From Nectonema munidae (lineage: Eukaryota; Nematomorpha; Nectonematoida; Nectonematidae): 64,000 nt of DNA. The position numbers were made by a program, and so were the translations under genes. This document shows positions 33,780-44,814 of the stretch, piece by piece. The notes beneath the pieces were generated by a model. That model did no database searches. It worked only from the letters and a program-made list of their open reading frames with translations, and was not told where the DNA came from. Positions within the stretch are counted from its first letter, which is position 1. Each line of letters begins with the position of its first letter. The stretch covers positions 1,323,501 through 1,387,500 of the forward strand of contig JAUIRK010000945.1 in assembly GCA_030549495.1 (NCBI GenBank), written 5' to 3'.

Positions 33780-34413
33780 GAACACAAAATTTTGAAAGTC
33801 CGAATGTCCCCTTCGCCAATGTTTTTGCATGACCCAATGAAAACTGGCCTTTCTCTTTATCCAAGAATTCAAGAATTGTATGATATAAGAATTAAGTGTT
33901 AGGAATAATGGATTGATAAAAAATGCTTACCACTGATGTTATGCACCAGAAGCAAAAGTTATATTTGAGAGGAAAAACGAAAATTTCATGTAGAAAATTT
34001 ACAATTGGGCCGTTTTATAATTTGCCAAAGGTATCGGTATTGACTTTGTGCCCTCTTTAAACGGAATATTTAGTTAGTTTTACTAGTTTGTTGATTGATC
34101 AGTTATTTAGTTAGTAAACAGTTAACACTTTTTTTCGATTTTTTTTGCAATTTTTTGTCAAATTTTGTTCTATATAGGGGGGGGGGGGGATTTTTATTGG
34201 TGTAATTTTATTTTTTTTGAACTTTCATATCACCTTCTAAAAGTCAAACGCCACACAACCCCGAAAAAAAATGAATTGAACTTACAAAGTTTATGAATCT
34301 TCTTCAGTAGCCAAAGCGGGTCTACTATATTACGTTCGCTTAGAATCGATGGACAAATTCAGCCATTTTTTGTTGTTGCACAAAACCTCAATTAGTGAAA
34401 CTTGAGCGCACAT
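33780..34413. other. AT-rich spacer with a G-tract
   Basis: A run of G at 34178-34189 lies next to T runs. No gene found. Confidence 0.5.
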
Positions 34414-34803
34414 TAGGGTGTGTCCGTTACCCTAATTTTTTTTTGAAATTCTTACTTTTTTTGGCATTGGAAGGTATTTTGAAATTTCATTTTTAAATTC
34501 TAAGGGTTCTTGTGTTGTTGCACAACATAAAAAATTTAAAATCAAGTAATAAAAAATTTGTTGTAGATGGCGTTAATTTTTAATTTGTATTTTTTCAAGT
34601 TTTTCAAAGTTATATTTCGATTTATATATTTTACACAAAACATTAAAGTATAACCTACGTTCTCATAAGTTCTATTATGCTACTTATGTCATATGAATAA
34701 GTTAAGAAAGGAAGATTCTTCGAAACAAAGAAAGATTATTGTGCTTAGTTCAAAAATCGTTGTTGAATTCAATTAGCAAACATGCAACAACTGACACACC
34801 CTA
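34414..34803. mobile_element. 390-bp TA-type MITE (Tc1/mariner-like)
   Basis: Ends TAGGGTGTGTCCGTT (left) and, inverted, TAGGGTGTGTCAGTT (right), with TA at both borders as the likely target duplication. A second word, TTGTTGCACAACA, is palindromic at about 34516. Non-coding. TA targets and about 15-bp inverted repeats fit Tc1/mariner-related MITEs. Confidence 0.65.
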
Positions 34804-35280
34804 GCCAACATATGTGTTTGCGAACCCAAACTTCTGGACCTAAAAGGAGGTTGGTTTATCAGGATCTATGCGTGTTACTTCCTGTTCCTGATGAAGAACT
34901 AGTTTTAGTTTAATGTGTATGAAAATTTGTACAATATTTTTATACAAAAAGATTTTTTTTTATTTCAAATTTTCCTCAATTTTTTTTTTGAAATGAAAGA
35001 AATAATTTTTTTTTTAAATCTTCCTAAAGACAAACTTTTTTTGTTAAAGTTATTTCAATCCAAGGAGCAAAAAATGCAGCACGATGTATGAGTCAAATCA
35101 AAACGATAAAGTTCTCCAGCGTTCTTAATTATCTTGTCTTTTATAACGAACAAACTTTTTTTCTTCATATTTTCTACTTCTAAATCTTCCCTTTCTCGTG
35201 TATCTTCTCGACATTTGTATTCAATTGAGTTCGGATAAAAGATCGAATTACACATATAATAATATATGCTCGCTTTGTAA
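34804..35280. other. AT-rich spacer, nothing recognised
   Basis: No splice-flanked frame or element end. Confidence 0.4.
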
Positions 35281-35390
35281 TTCGATTTTGTCATATGTTG
35301 TCTTTTCACAATTCTATTTTGTCTGCTTGCAATTTTATTTCTTCTTTTTGTCATTCTATTTCCCCATTTTTAATTCCAATTCTATTCATC
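35281..35390 (+). repeat. Short tandem array of a CAATTCTATTTTGTC-like word, site 1
   Basis: Words ATTCGATTTTGTC, CAATTCTATTTTGTCTG, CAATTTTATTTCTTC, CATTCTATTTCCCC and CAATTCTATTCATC follow one another at about 18-22-bp spacing. The 99-residue minus frame 35055-35354 is built partly from the complement of these words. Confidence 0.55.
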
Positions 35391-35889
35391 CATACGCGGA
35401 TCTAGAAAAATTCACTATACCATTTTCTTCCAAAATTTGCTATGAATGTTCAATGAATGAAAGCATTTAGTATTATTCCTAGTATTGCCATATGCAATAA
35501 TAATTCATATCTCTTACCAATCTGAAGTACAGTTCTTCTTTTTGAAAATCAAGCTAAACTTAATTGAAGTATACATTGAAAACGCTCAAAAATCGAGAGG
35601 TAATACCTCTCTTTATATCTGCCACAGCTATTGACTTGAATATAGGTGTTGTATATCTTGGTATCCCGGCAACTGCCTGAATGACAATTTCACAACAAAT
35701 TTAAGAAATTTTGAAAAATTTGTTAAAATCTAATAATATATGTTGTAAATGTCTCCAACCTTCGCAAACATCGTCATAAATTAAGCTTACTTTAAGTTAA
35801 TTAAGGAACCTAATTAAGTTCCAGATTCAATTTCTCAGTTAATTAATTGATTGAGCTCAGTTGTCTAAAACCAGCATCTTTCCAACCTT

Positions 35890-36030
35890 ACTCCCCACTT
35901 TCTTCTTTAACTACATCTTTTTGCACTTCTATGTGGGGTCGATGTTTTTGATCAGCTTTCTCCATTGATCTCTATTCCGGGCATCGTCATTCTTTAAATC
36001 TTTAAGCTTCCTATCAACTTTTTAAGTTCA
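35890..36030 (-). pseudogene. LINE C-terminal scrap (DARNRDQWRK...IDPT)
   Basis: Minus strand encodes KDLKNDDARNRDQWRKLIKN then IDPT and a stop. The DA-x-DR-x-x-WR...DPT ending is common to endonuclease-reverse transcriptase proteins of LINEs. It would lie downstream of the RWFGHV word seen at 18593-18672. Confidence 0.55.
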
Positions 36031-38467
36031 TTTCCATTACGCTTCATTGTCCACTTATTGCATGAAGTGCAATTGAATAAAAAAAAAGAAATGATAAGAG
36101 GTGAGTATGAAAAATATTCAAAATAATCATTTGAAAAATAGGAAACAAAAAATTTGGAAAAAAAACAAAAGTATAAATTTATATCATTTTCTCAGAATGA
36201 TTCTTTGTCTTTCTGTATAAATAAAATTTCTTTTATCTAAAATATGTAATAATTGATTGTCAAAAAAAAAGAAACTTCTTCACGCATTCAACGCAACTTT
36301 TGAAACGTATATATGCTCTCGTTTGATCACTTCTCGGTTTTGGGGTTGTTGACCTGAAGAGCCATATGTTTTAGGTGTATGTCAGAATGCTGATGCAGAG
36401 GTACGAGCGAAACATCTCTTTCAAAAACATCAACCACCTTTTATTTATTGAGTGATTTTCTAACGTGTTTTCACTGTAGATAAGTTTTCTGACGTAGTAT
36501 ATCTCTCATATCCAATTTGTTATAATGATTGTTCGCTATAGAAACAAACAGAGATTATTTCTGCGCATTCCTCGCTATACGATCATTATTAGATTTGCAT
36601 TATATTGATCACTCTGGCGTAAATTGAGTTTGCATTATCGTGGCTTCTTTTAACAAAACAAATTCTTATTGTTCTCCTCAATGATGATTGGGATGATGAT
36701 GATGATGATCACCTCACTGGAATGGATCACATCATTCCATTTCATTGACATACTATTTTTATAATGTTTTTGTGTGTAGTGCAAGAATGCATTGATCAAA
36801 TTTTCACCTTTGTGATATGATGCTTATAATGAGGAAGTGTTGTAAGGATTTTATTGGAGTGAATATTAGAACGCTTTTCTTCAACGCCATCCATTCATTT
36901 TCTTCAAACTTTGTTCATTGTTTTGCCTTAAAAATCATGCAGATTTGGGTGTAAAGAGCTTTTTTACATCTATATTCTATTTATATATATTATACCTCCT
37001 ATCAATACCCGGTAACTCGCGTTCCTCCTATACCCTAAATACTACGTTAGGTGATTGGTTGAAAATGATCTAATTTTATCCAATCAGATCTAGGCCATTT
37101 ACCCAGTTAATTTAAATAGCCAAAATTTATTCAAGAAATGCTCAAATTAATTTGCTCGATTGCCTCCTATTTTGATTGGTTAAAAGTGTACAAATTTTCA
37201 AAAATTTGTATCCAACCAGATTACAGTGTTTCCATACGCCTCCCTTACGTGACAAAAATTTCCCAAATTACATAGATTTCATAATTTTATCTGAACATAT
37301 GTTTCCGTTATTTATTTTTTATGGATAATTCTATTTGTAATTTCCATTTTTAATGCTAATTGTTTTTTTTAAAACTAAAAATATCAAATTTAATATTCTA
37401 TATTAAAAATATATCTCGTTTTTGATATAATAAAAATATATTAGGAGCTTGGCAAAGCTTCGGAGGCATTTTATATAACTTTTGGCTGCGCCAAGATACT
37501 TATATTTAATTGTAAGGTTTTAAATTGTCAAATTTAGTTAACTTCTTGCGATTGAAATTTCACAAAATATAACACATTATGATTTGCCATGTACAAAAAT
37601 AATGTGTTAAAATTTCAAGACATTTCAATGAATATTTCTTATAACACTTGATGGCTAAAAAACCACAATTTTGGTATATATATGTCTATCTATATATATA
37701 ATGTATGTATATCTCATAAACTGTACGGTTGAACGCGGGTAGACAACTTGAGTGTCATCTCCAACCTGTATATTACCATGGTTTCTATTCCATGTACAAA
37801 TGACAAGGGAGACAATGTTCAACTTTCTGTTCATATTTTGCTAGATGTAAGATGTGATATACCTCATTTGGGGAGACGATGTTATAAAAGTTATTTTGAA
37901 TATTATATTTGTCATATAATAATCAAAATAAAATTATGTAATCGAAGAATCGCAAAATATTCTTTAACAAAATCAAAAAAGAGTTATTCTTTTTAAATAT
38001 TGCGTGTTTTCTCTTTAAAAAAGTAAAGGCAAACGCAAAAAAGCACTTTTAACTAAAATAGTTATTACTTTGGAATTTTTGTAAAGTTTTTAGGTAGGGA
38101 GGCAAAAGCGATTTTTCATTTTTCTATCCTTTACTTTCTCTATAGTTGTTTCCTGTTGTCTGTTTTATTCAAAAAATTTGATATAAAAATAAGCAAATGA
38201 AGTCTGGAATTTTAACAATTACTTATTTTTTAATTTTCCCATTTTGATAATTAATTAAGAAATCAATGATGCCTCCTTCTCTCTTTTATAGCATTTCCAT
38301 ATATATATATACTTGAAAGTTAAACAGTAACACCTATTTAAGCATCCATTTTCAATCCCAAGCAAAATACCTACTTTAATTATTATATAACATGCTTAAT
38401 ACTAACTTCGGGTAAAATTTACTTATAATGACTAAAATGTATTTCCTTCTAGTTGTAATTCTAAAAT
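36031..38467. other. AT-rich spacer, few features
   Basis: Holds a GAT microsatellite at 36692-36710, CCAAT-like inverted words at 37051-37215, and AT microsatellites near 36980, 37675 and 38300. The 82-residue open frame at 37748-37996 has no recognised motif. Confidence 0.45.
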
Positions 38468-38475
38468 AATATGAT

Positions 38476-38743
38476 TAGTGGCGGATCGAGGGGGGGGGGG
38501 GGGCGTTCATGGGCCTAGCCCCCCCTCCCCCTCCCCCATGAAAAATGGCTTACCCTTACTAATTTTTATTTTTCCTAAAACAATACTTGTTGGTAGTTGA
38601 TTACGTTTATATTTTATATTTTATTAGTGATTCTAAAAGACATAATACAGATGTCGTATTCTTTGAAGACTTTTAGTAAAATTTCAAAAAATTTAAATAG
38701 ATTACGCCCTCCCCCCTATAAAAAATTTGTGGATGCGCCACTG
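38476..38743. mobile_element. 268-bp hAT MITE with perfect 8-bp target duplication
   Basis: Flanked by AATATGAT at 38468-38475 and 38744-38751. Ends TAGTGGCGGATCGAG and, inverted, CAGTGGCGCATCCAC. Contains facing G-rich and C-rich tracts just inside the left end that can pair with each other. Non-coding. Confidence 0.9.
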
Positions 38744-38751
38744 AATATGAT

Positions 38752-38934
38752 GAACACTTAAAGCCTCCAATCATACATCCTTTTTAAAAGGTTTATATGT
38801 ATTTTTAAAATATATATAACTATTCATCAGATTGCATTTTTTGTTTCTACCTTATCTCATCAATAATGCTGTCTTTTTGCATTTCTATTTAAACTCTGTT
38901 CGATGACATAGCAGTAAGCCTTTTTTTATCCCAA
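38752..38934. other. Short AT-rich spacer
   Basis: Nothing recognised. Confidence 0.4.
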
Positions 38935-39105
38935 TTATATCAAATACTTTTTTTCCAATTCTATTTTGTACTTTTGCAAACTCTATTTCGTCTATTTTAC
39001 ATTTCTATTTTGTCATAATGGCATTCCATTTTGTTTTTCTAACATGAAATAGAATTGAATAAAGGCAAAATAGAATTGACAAAATCAAGTTGCAAAAAGG
39101 GAAAG
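38935..39105. repeat. CAATTCTATTTTGTC-like array, site 2, with inverted right part
   Basis: Plus-strand words CCAATTCTATTTTGTAC, GCAAACTCTATTTCGTC, ACATTTCTATTTTGTC and GCATTCCATTTTGTTT occur every 20-22 bp from 38955 to 39040; then AAATAGAATTGAATAAAGGC and AAAATAGAATTGACAAAATC (39047-39085) are the same word inverted. The array can fold on itself. Confidence 0.6.
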
Positions 39106-40559
39106 TAAATTCAAAAAAATAATTATCAGAAGCAATTTTGTTGATGTGAAAATTATTCGTTTTACATTTTTGCTTGTTTTTTTATATAAAAATTTTTTAT
39201 TCTTTTTTTCTGTCTAAGTAACATTGATATATAGATAATAAGGATTGTTAGTTGAAGTTGGGGTAAAAAACTGAAACTCTTGTGGTATACTTTGAAATTG
39301 AGTCTTAAACACACTATTCATTAGTGAATTCTTTGCCTCATGGTCTACACTGGCGCAAGCAATCAAAGAAACTGATGTATATTTAGAAAAATTTGAAACG
39401 CTGAAGTCCAAAACAAAAATCAATTTTCATCTGAAATCAATAGAAATTGAAAAAAGTTGTCTGCTTTGTCTGGTACTAAGCGCACTAAATTGTAAAATTA
39501 TTATTTTGTAACGTTCCTCGAAAATAAGCACTTATGAGGAATTGCTTCCTCTATCTCTGATGATGTTTGTGACAGCTGCAAGAAGGTATTTCATTCGTTG
39601 AATGAATTTGAATGAAATGACATTCAAATTCAATGCTTTCCTTTCCAATAGTGAAAGCAACATTTTTTTTTACGTTTTACAAGATGCATTGCGTATACGA
39701 TTTTTGCTTGTCCGTGACACACTTTTATATGTGATGTGATTTTTTGAATTTAAAAATGTAGAGAATGAAAGTACAGCCATTTTTTTATATATAAAAACAA
39801 CGTAAAAATTAATTTCCAAGCTCTTGACAGCTCAAATCAAATTTCCTGGCATCAAAGTCAATGGCAGGCCTATTATGTGCAAACTTTTTATTTTCGACTT
39901 TTAATTAAATTTAAAATTTCATGCTGACAAAAGTCTCTCTCTCTCTCTCTCTCTTTTTTTTGTTCAATCCAAAATATTTGCTATATTGATTTGAGACGAG
40001 GCAAATGCAGACACAATTGAAGCTTTTTCAGCATTCTTTAGAGCTTCCAGTTAGTTCAAATTTTGTGAAAGTTGAAGGCATTGGAAGCCAGCTCAAGTCA
40101 AAAAAAACTTCAATTGTGAAAAAAATATTTCTTGTTTTTTTATTATTTGTTAATATTTATTAAAAGTCACAAAATTTCAGTACGTATTCACGATTTAACT
40201 TTTTTTAATTTTTTTTTACTAAAAATATAGCAATTCTAATGTGTTAATGGCGAAAATTGATGATTTATGATTTTTAGCAAATTTTTATGAATATTAAATA
40301 AATAGCTCTAAACAAAATTGTACTCTAATCGATAACTAAGCCATTTCTAAAATTATTATTTTTTTGTTTTTGAAGAATCTTTTTTTGGATAAAAATGGGA
40401 GCTTTCATTTTTTAAGCAAACATATTTACTGTCCTCAATATATTTGTCAAACATTATAATATTTATTTATGAAATGAATATACCCTAATAGAATACTTGA
40501 AATTATGCAAATTTGAAAGAAGGAATTTCCACTTTCAGCGCATTTTCTTTTTTAACTGA
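39106..40559. other. AT-rich spacer with a CT microsatellite
   Basis: TC repeat at 39934-39953. A 60-bp phrase at 40258-40318 (TTTTTAGCAAATTTTTATGA and onward) recurs at 42092-42148 in the same orientation. No gene seen. Confidence 0.5.
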
Positions 40560-41640
40560 AAGGCTACTTCGATGCCGGTTGAAGATTATTTTTCCTGCAC
40601 TGAAAAAAATATCTAGTAGCAGTTACTGGAAAAAACTAATAATAATGATTGTCCTTAAGATGGGTGTTTACCTAATAAGTTTACTAGTTTTTACTCATAA
40701 CTTTTTTACTATAAATCTAATAATAATTATCTCATAACTAAAATATAGAAAATCCAATAATTTTACTAGTTTTATTTCATAACTCCAATATAAAAATCCA
40801 ATAATTATGCAAGTTTAGTTTCATAACTCTAATATAAAACCCATTAATGTTACTAGTTTTTTCTCATAACTCCAATACAAAAAATTAAACAATATTACTA
40901 GTTTTTTATAATTTTAATCAAAATAACATGGATTTTGAGCACCAATCTACTTCCAGTAGTTAGGGAAAAGTAATAAAATTATGCAAAATAGTTTAGTTTT
41001 TTCAAAAAAAATTTTATCATTAAATTGAAAAAACCTTTTCAAAGAGTTTTTTTCGATGTCTGAATCTTTTTTTTATATTTTTTTCAAATCGCATAATATA
41101 AATTTTGATCTGTGAAAAAAGAAAATAAAGATTTTCAAAAGTTTATTTTTGATTTTTCACTATAGCTGTATAGAATAGGTCAGGCATATTACTGGAACAT
41201 ATCAAGCACTTAAAATAAAAAGAAGTAATTTCACAACTATATACAATTCAAGCAAAACTAGTAAAATTAAGTTTTACCATTTTTGTATACTATAATTGAG
41301 AGCTTTTACTCATTTTTTCAATAAATAAATATTTACAAAATTTTTTTATGTCAGCAATACTCCAATATTTGGATAATATGCTAAAGATAAAGAGAACTTA
41401 AAAATCTTTAGTTTTTAAAAAGGTTTTGCCACATGGAAAGTTAACCCACTACTAAACTAGTAAATTTACTGTGATTGAGTAGTATTTTAATCGTAAAAGT
41501 TATGCATTGTGGCAGTAAGTAACCACTTTTTGTTTTCAGTAAAGAATAATAATTACTGAAAGTTATACTTATTCCAATAGAGTATTTGTTAGTGTTTGAT
41601 GCTTTGAGAAGAAAAATTGATCTCAATTAAATTTCTGACT
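40560..41640 (-). repeat. Unknown interspersed repeat R, minus-oriented copy
   Basis: Segments 41215-41310 and 41440-41550 are inverted relatives of 43912-44256: GAAGTAATTTCACAACTATA here matches TAGTTGTGAAATTACT there, and AAGTTATGCATTGTGGCAGT matches CACAATGCATAACTTTACTC. A further piece (CTAGTAGCAGTTACTGGAAA at 40613) also belongs. Not coding; ends and family unknown. Confidence 0.6.
40681..40905 (+). repeat. Minisatellite of ~44-bp units
   Basis: TTACTAGTTTTTACTCATAA, TTACTAGTTTTATTTCATAA, TGCAAGTTTAGTTTCATAAC and TTACTAGTTTTTTCTCATAA recur; the CATAACT words lie at 40695, 40732, 40777, 40821 and 40864 (spacings 37, 45, 44, 43). Confidence 0.75.
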
Positions 41641-42147
41641 TCCAACCAAATAAATTGTACATGAGTTATTATTAAGTTCTTATTTTCTTGCTCTATTATT
41701 TCAGCATTTGAGATTCAAAATCTTTAGGAACTTTTAATTTGTAAAAAAATTCAGACAGGTAAGTAGAAGTTTTGTGATTTTTTCAAAAGTTTCTCGGACA
41801 ATTTTTTTATGATTTTTTTTCAAACCAATTGGATTAATTCTGTGAAATACAAATGTATCGAAAATTTATTTTCGACAAATATCAACAATTCACGCTGATG
41901 AATACAAAATTCTTATCCCTAAAGTTTGAAATCTAAGCCAAATTGCAATTTTAAAGAGTGTGAAGGGCATAACTATTAGTTGAAACAGTTTCTGCATGTA
42001 GATTAACCCCTTAAAACCCTACCAAAATCAATACTAAAGGAATTAGGACATATTTTGGCATCTCCGAAAGTAAAAAATTTCATCCAATAGAATCATGATT
42101 TTTAGCAAATTTTTAAGAATATTAAATAAATAGCTCAAAACAAAAAT

Positions 42148-42366
42148 TGATTAGTGAAACTACTTTAAACGGCTCCTCTAACAATGCATAACTTTACTCT
42201 TCTTGGTGATAGATTTGACGGAAAAATCATCTCAAAATCTAAAAAAATTTAAGTTCTCTATATCAATTTACAAACATTGCTAGTTACATTACTATCAAAA
42301 TAAAAAAAAATAAAAAAAACTTTTGGTTGACTTCTATAGACCTCTTTTTATTTTAAGTGATCTCAC
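42148..42366 (+). repeat. Repeat R, plus-oriented copy with deletion
   Basis: ACTACTTTAAACGGCTCCTC, AATGCATAACTTTACTCTTC, AAAAATCATCTCAAAATCTA and TGGTTGACTTCTATAGAC follow the same order as in 43912-44256 but with a shortened middle. Confidence 0.6.
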
Positions 42367-42679
42367 CTCAAAACTCTTACATTTGAGTGCATCAAAAAAT
42401 TAATCCCTCCCCCCCCCCTTCCCCAATTATAACATGTTTAGCAAAAGTTTCTTCACAAGAATTGTTAAGTAAGTAAAAAAAAATCTTGAGCATATTCATG
42501 AACTATTGTTCTGAGCCAGCTTGAGCGCCGACAAAGTGTTGATTCCTTTCCTGACTAAAAGCATAGCTTCCTTCAAATAAATATTTCATTATATGATCTT
42601 TCGTTATTATATTACATATATGTATATGCTGATACATTATTCATACTAAATTTCCGTGTTTTCAAATATTGCTGTTGTA

Positions 42680-42931
42680 CAGTACAGTACAGTACACACA
42701 CACACACACACAGAGGGAGGGAGAGAGAGACACGGAACACAGATACAGAGATCACAACATCATTTCTGTAAATGATGAATCAAAAATCTTCTTTCATTTC
42801 AATGTGAAATGGAGCTGGGAATATGAAATTTGTTTTCGGCGAAGCCATTTATAATTCACACATTCGAAACAATTAAGATTGAAATGAAAGAATGACTTTA
42901 CATGGTGTGTGTGTGTGTGTGTGCGTGTGTT
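42680..42931. repeat. Compound microsatellites flanking a 170-bp unique segment
   Basis: CAGTA units then CA (42694-42712) and GA (to about 42731) on the left; GT repeat at 42905-42930 on the right. CA and GT are complementary, so the pair could form a hairpin around the unique segment. The open frame 42669-42854 is a by-product. Confidence 0.7.
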
Positions 42932-43548
42932 CGATGTCGCTACTAGCTCATTATTAATATTTGATATGAGTGTGACACACTTTCAAAGACAATAATGAAA
43001 GGATGAATCTTCTAAATCGAATATACATCACATATATATTTATATATATATACCTTCTCTGTGGTGTAGAGATAGGAAGTTAATGAGTCATTTGAAGGGA
43101 TGAGAAATGTCATTTTGTGTTCACACCTTGTCTCCTCCGTGCACCTTCTTGCGAAAGTAGGAGCACCAACTTAATCCACTCCATTTCCCACGATCTTAGA
43201 ATCTGGCGTTGGTGGACGCTTTCTGCACACCACTTCTTCATTTTCGCGCAAAAGCATGACGCAGTACATTTCTTCCAAAAAAGAGAGTATTACATTTTTT
43301 ACTTTTTTAAGATCATTATTTTTTTTAAACTCCTCAATCCGCCCAAGTTACCAATGATCCTACTAATCTATACATATAAAATACAAAAAAAAAGATAAAA
43401 ATGAAAAAAAGAGAATATGAGTTAAAAAAACAAACAAATCTTCAATGATTACTGTATTAATCAAATTTTATCAAAAATTTTTGAAAAAAAAATCACTCAA
43501 TAAGGTTTTCATACTGCTTTGCATGACAACTTCTTCCTTTGCTTTAGA
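42932..43548. other. Spacer with a G+C-richer patch at 43117-43260
   Basis: The 93-residue plus frame at 43117-43398 shows no motif and loses complexity in its second half. No splice sites of quality found. Confidence 0.4.
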
Positions 43549-43663
43549 AAAGAATATGTTCTAGCATCAAGACAAGTGTGTTTGCGGAAGAATGCTAAGT
43601 TCTCTAAATGATTACAAAATTCAAAACTAATTCACTCCATTTGATTGATTTTGATTGTGAGAA
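43549..43663 (+). repeat. 115-bp dispersed repeat, copy 1
   Basis: Matches 44699-44814 in the same orientation: AAGTGTGTTTGCGGAAGAAT, CTCTAAATGA and AATTCACTCCATTTGATTGA are shared. The second copy follows 1.15 kb later. Confidence 0.8.
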
Positions 43664-43911
43664 TATTGAATATTTTCAACACTTATCATTCAAATATGAA
43701 AAATGAAGCTTTTTTAAACAATAATTAAATCCAATTTAAGAATGGAAGCACACATTTTGAGAATTGAATATCGGTTTGTATCAAGAATTTACACTGATTG
43801 AATTTATCGGCATTCATTGGTATTAATCAAAGCGGACTGTCCTCAAATATGTATACACCATAAATTTTTAATGCAATACTGGTGTATATACTTTACTTTG
43901 TTCAATAAACT

Positions 43912-44256
43912 TCACTGAAAACAAAAATGGTTCCAGTAACTACTTTAAATGGCTACTGTAAGTGTAACACAATGCATAACTTTACTCTTTTTGGCATAAT
44001 TAAAGTACTAATGAATCATTGTAAATTTACTATTTTTTGTGGTAGGTTAATTTTCAATTAGGTAAAACATCTGACTTAAAAATCATCTTAAAAATGATCT
44101 AAATATTGGTATTGTTGGCATAACAAAAAATATTTGTTTCAAAAAATTGAGCAAAAGCTCTCAACACTGCTAGTAATAATAATACTATAAAAATAGTGAA
44201 ACTTAATTTTAACACTTTTGCCAGACTTCTCTATGTAGTTGTGAAATTACTCCTTT
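43912..44256 (+). repeat. Repeat R, longest plus-oriented copy
   Basis: Most complete copy of the family described at 40560 and 42148: CACTGAAAACAAAAATGGTT at the left, TTGAGCAAAAGCTCTCAACA in the middle, TGTAGTTGTGAAATTACTCC at the right. Non-coding, no inverted ends seen. Confidence 0.6.
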
Positions 44257-44698
44257 TTTTCCAAGCGTTCATCTCCTTTATTCCTCATGATTATCACTTT
44301 TTGTACAATTGAATTCCTTTGACCAGTGAGTCAGCAGCGTCTCAAAAAAGGAAAATTGTCTCTTTTACATTCGATCAAAAGAAAACTTAACTGTATATCA
44401 TATACCCTTTTTTCATCTTTAAAGTGTCATTCTTAGCTTCTCATTTTCCTCAATTTCTCTTTCAAATTTTAGATGGTCTTTTCTAAGTCAACAATCTACA
44501 CACAACTGATAAAAAGGCAGTCTTTTTTCAATTCTATTCTGTTATTTAGAGAGAGAGAGAGAGAGACAGAGTAGGAGTTATAAAAGACAAATTAAAAGTA
44601 AAAATTGTAGATAATATTTTAAATACTGATGGATGTTTGGAGGCAACTATTTGATTATTGCATTTTGTATGCCGTTTACGTTAATTTTTAACTCCTTT

Positions 44699-44814
44699 TG
44701 AAAAATATGTTCAATCACCAAGCCAAGTGTGTTTGCGGAAGAATGCTAACTTCTCTAAATGAAATACAAAATTTAAAACCAATTCACTCCATTTGATTGA
44801 TTTTGATTGGGGGA
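44699..44814 (+). repeat. 115-bp dispersed repeat, copy 2
   Basis: See 43549-43663. A GA microsatellite lies just upstream at 44547-44570. Confidence 0.8.

Noticed and set aside
43117-43398. 93-codon plus-strand frame in a G+C-richer patch
   Set aside because: No recognisable domain; second half is F/I/K low-complexity; no plausible splice sites.
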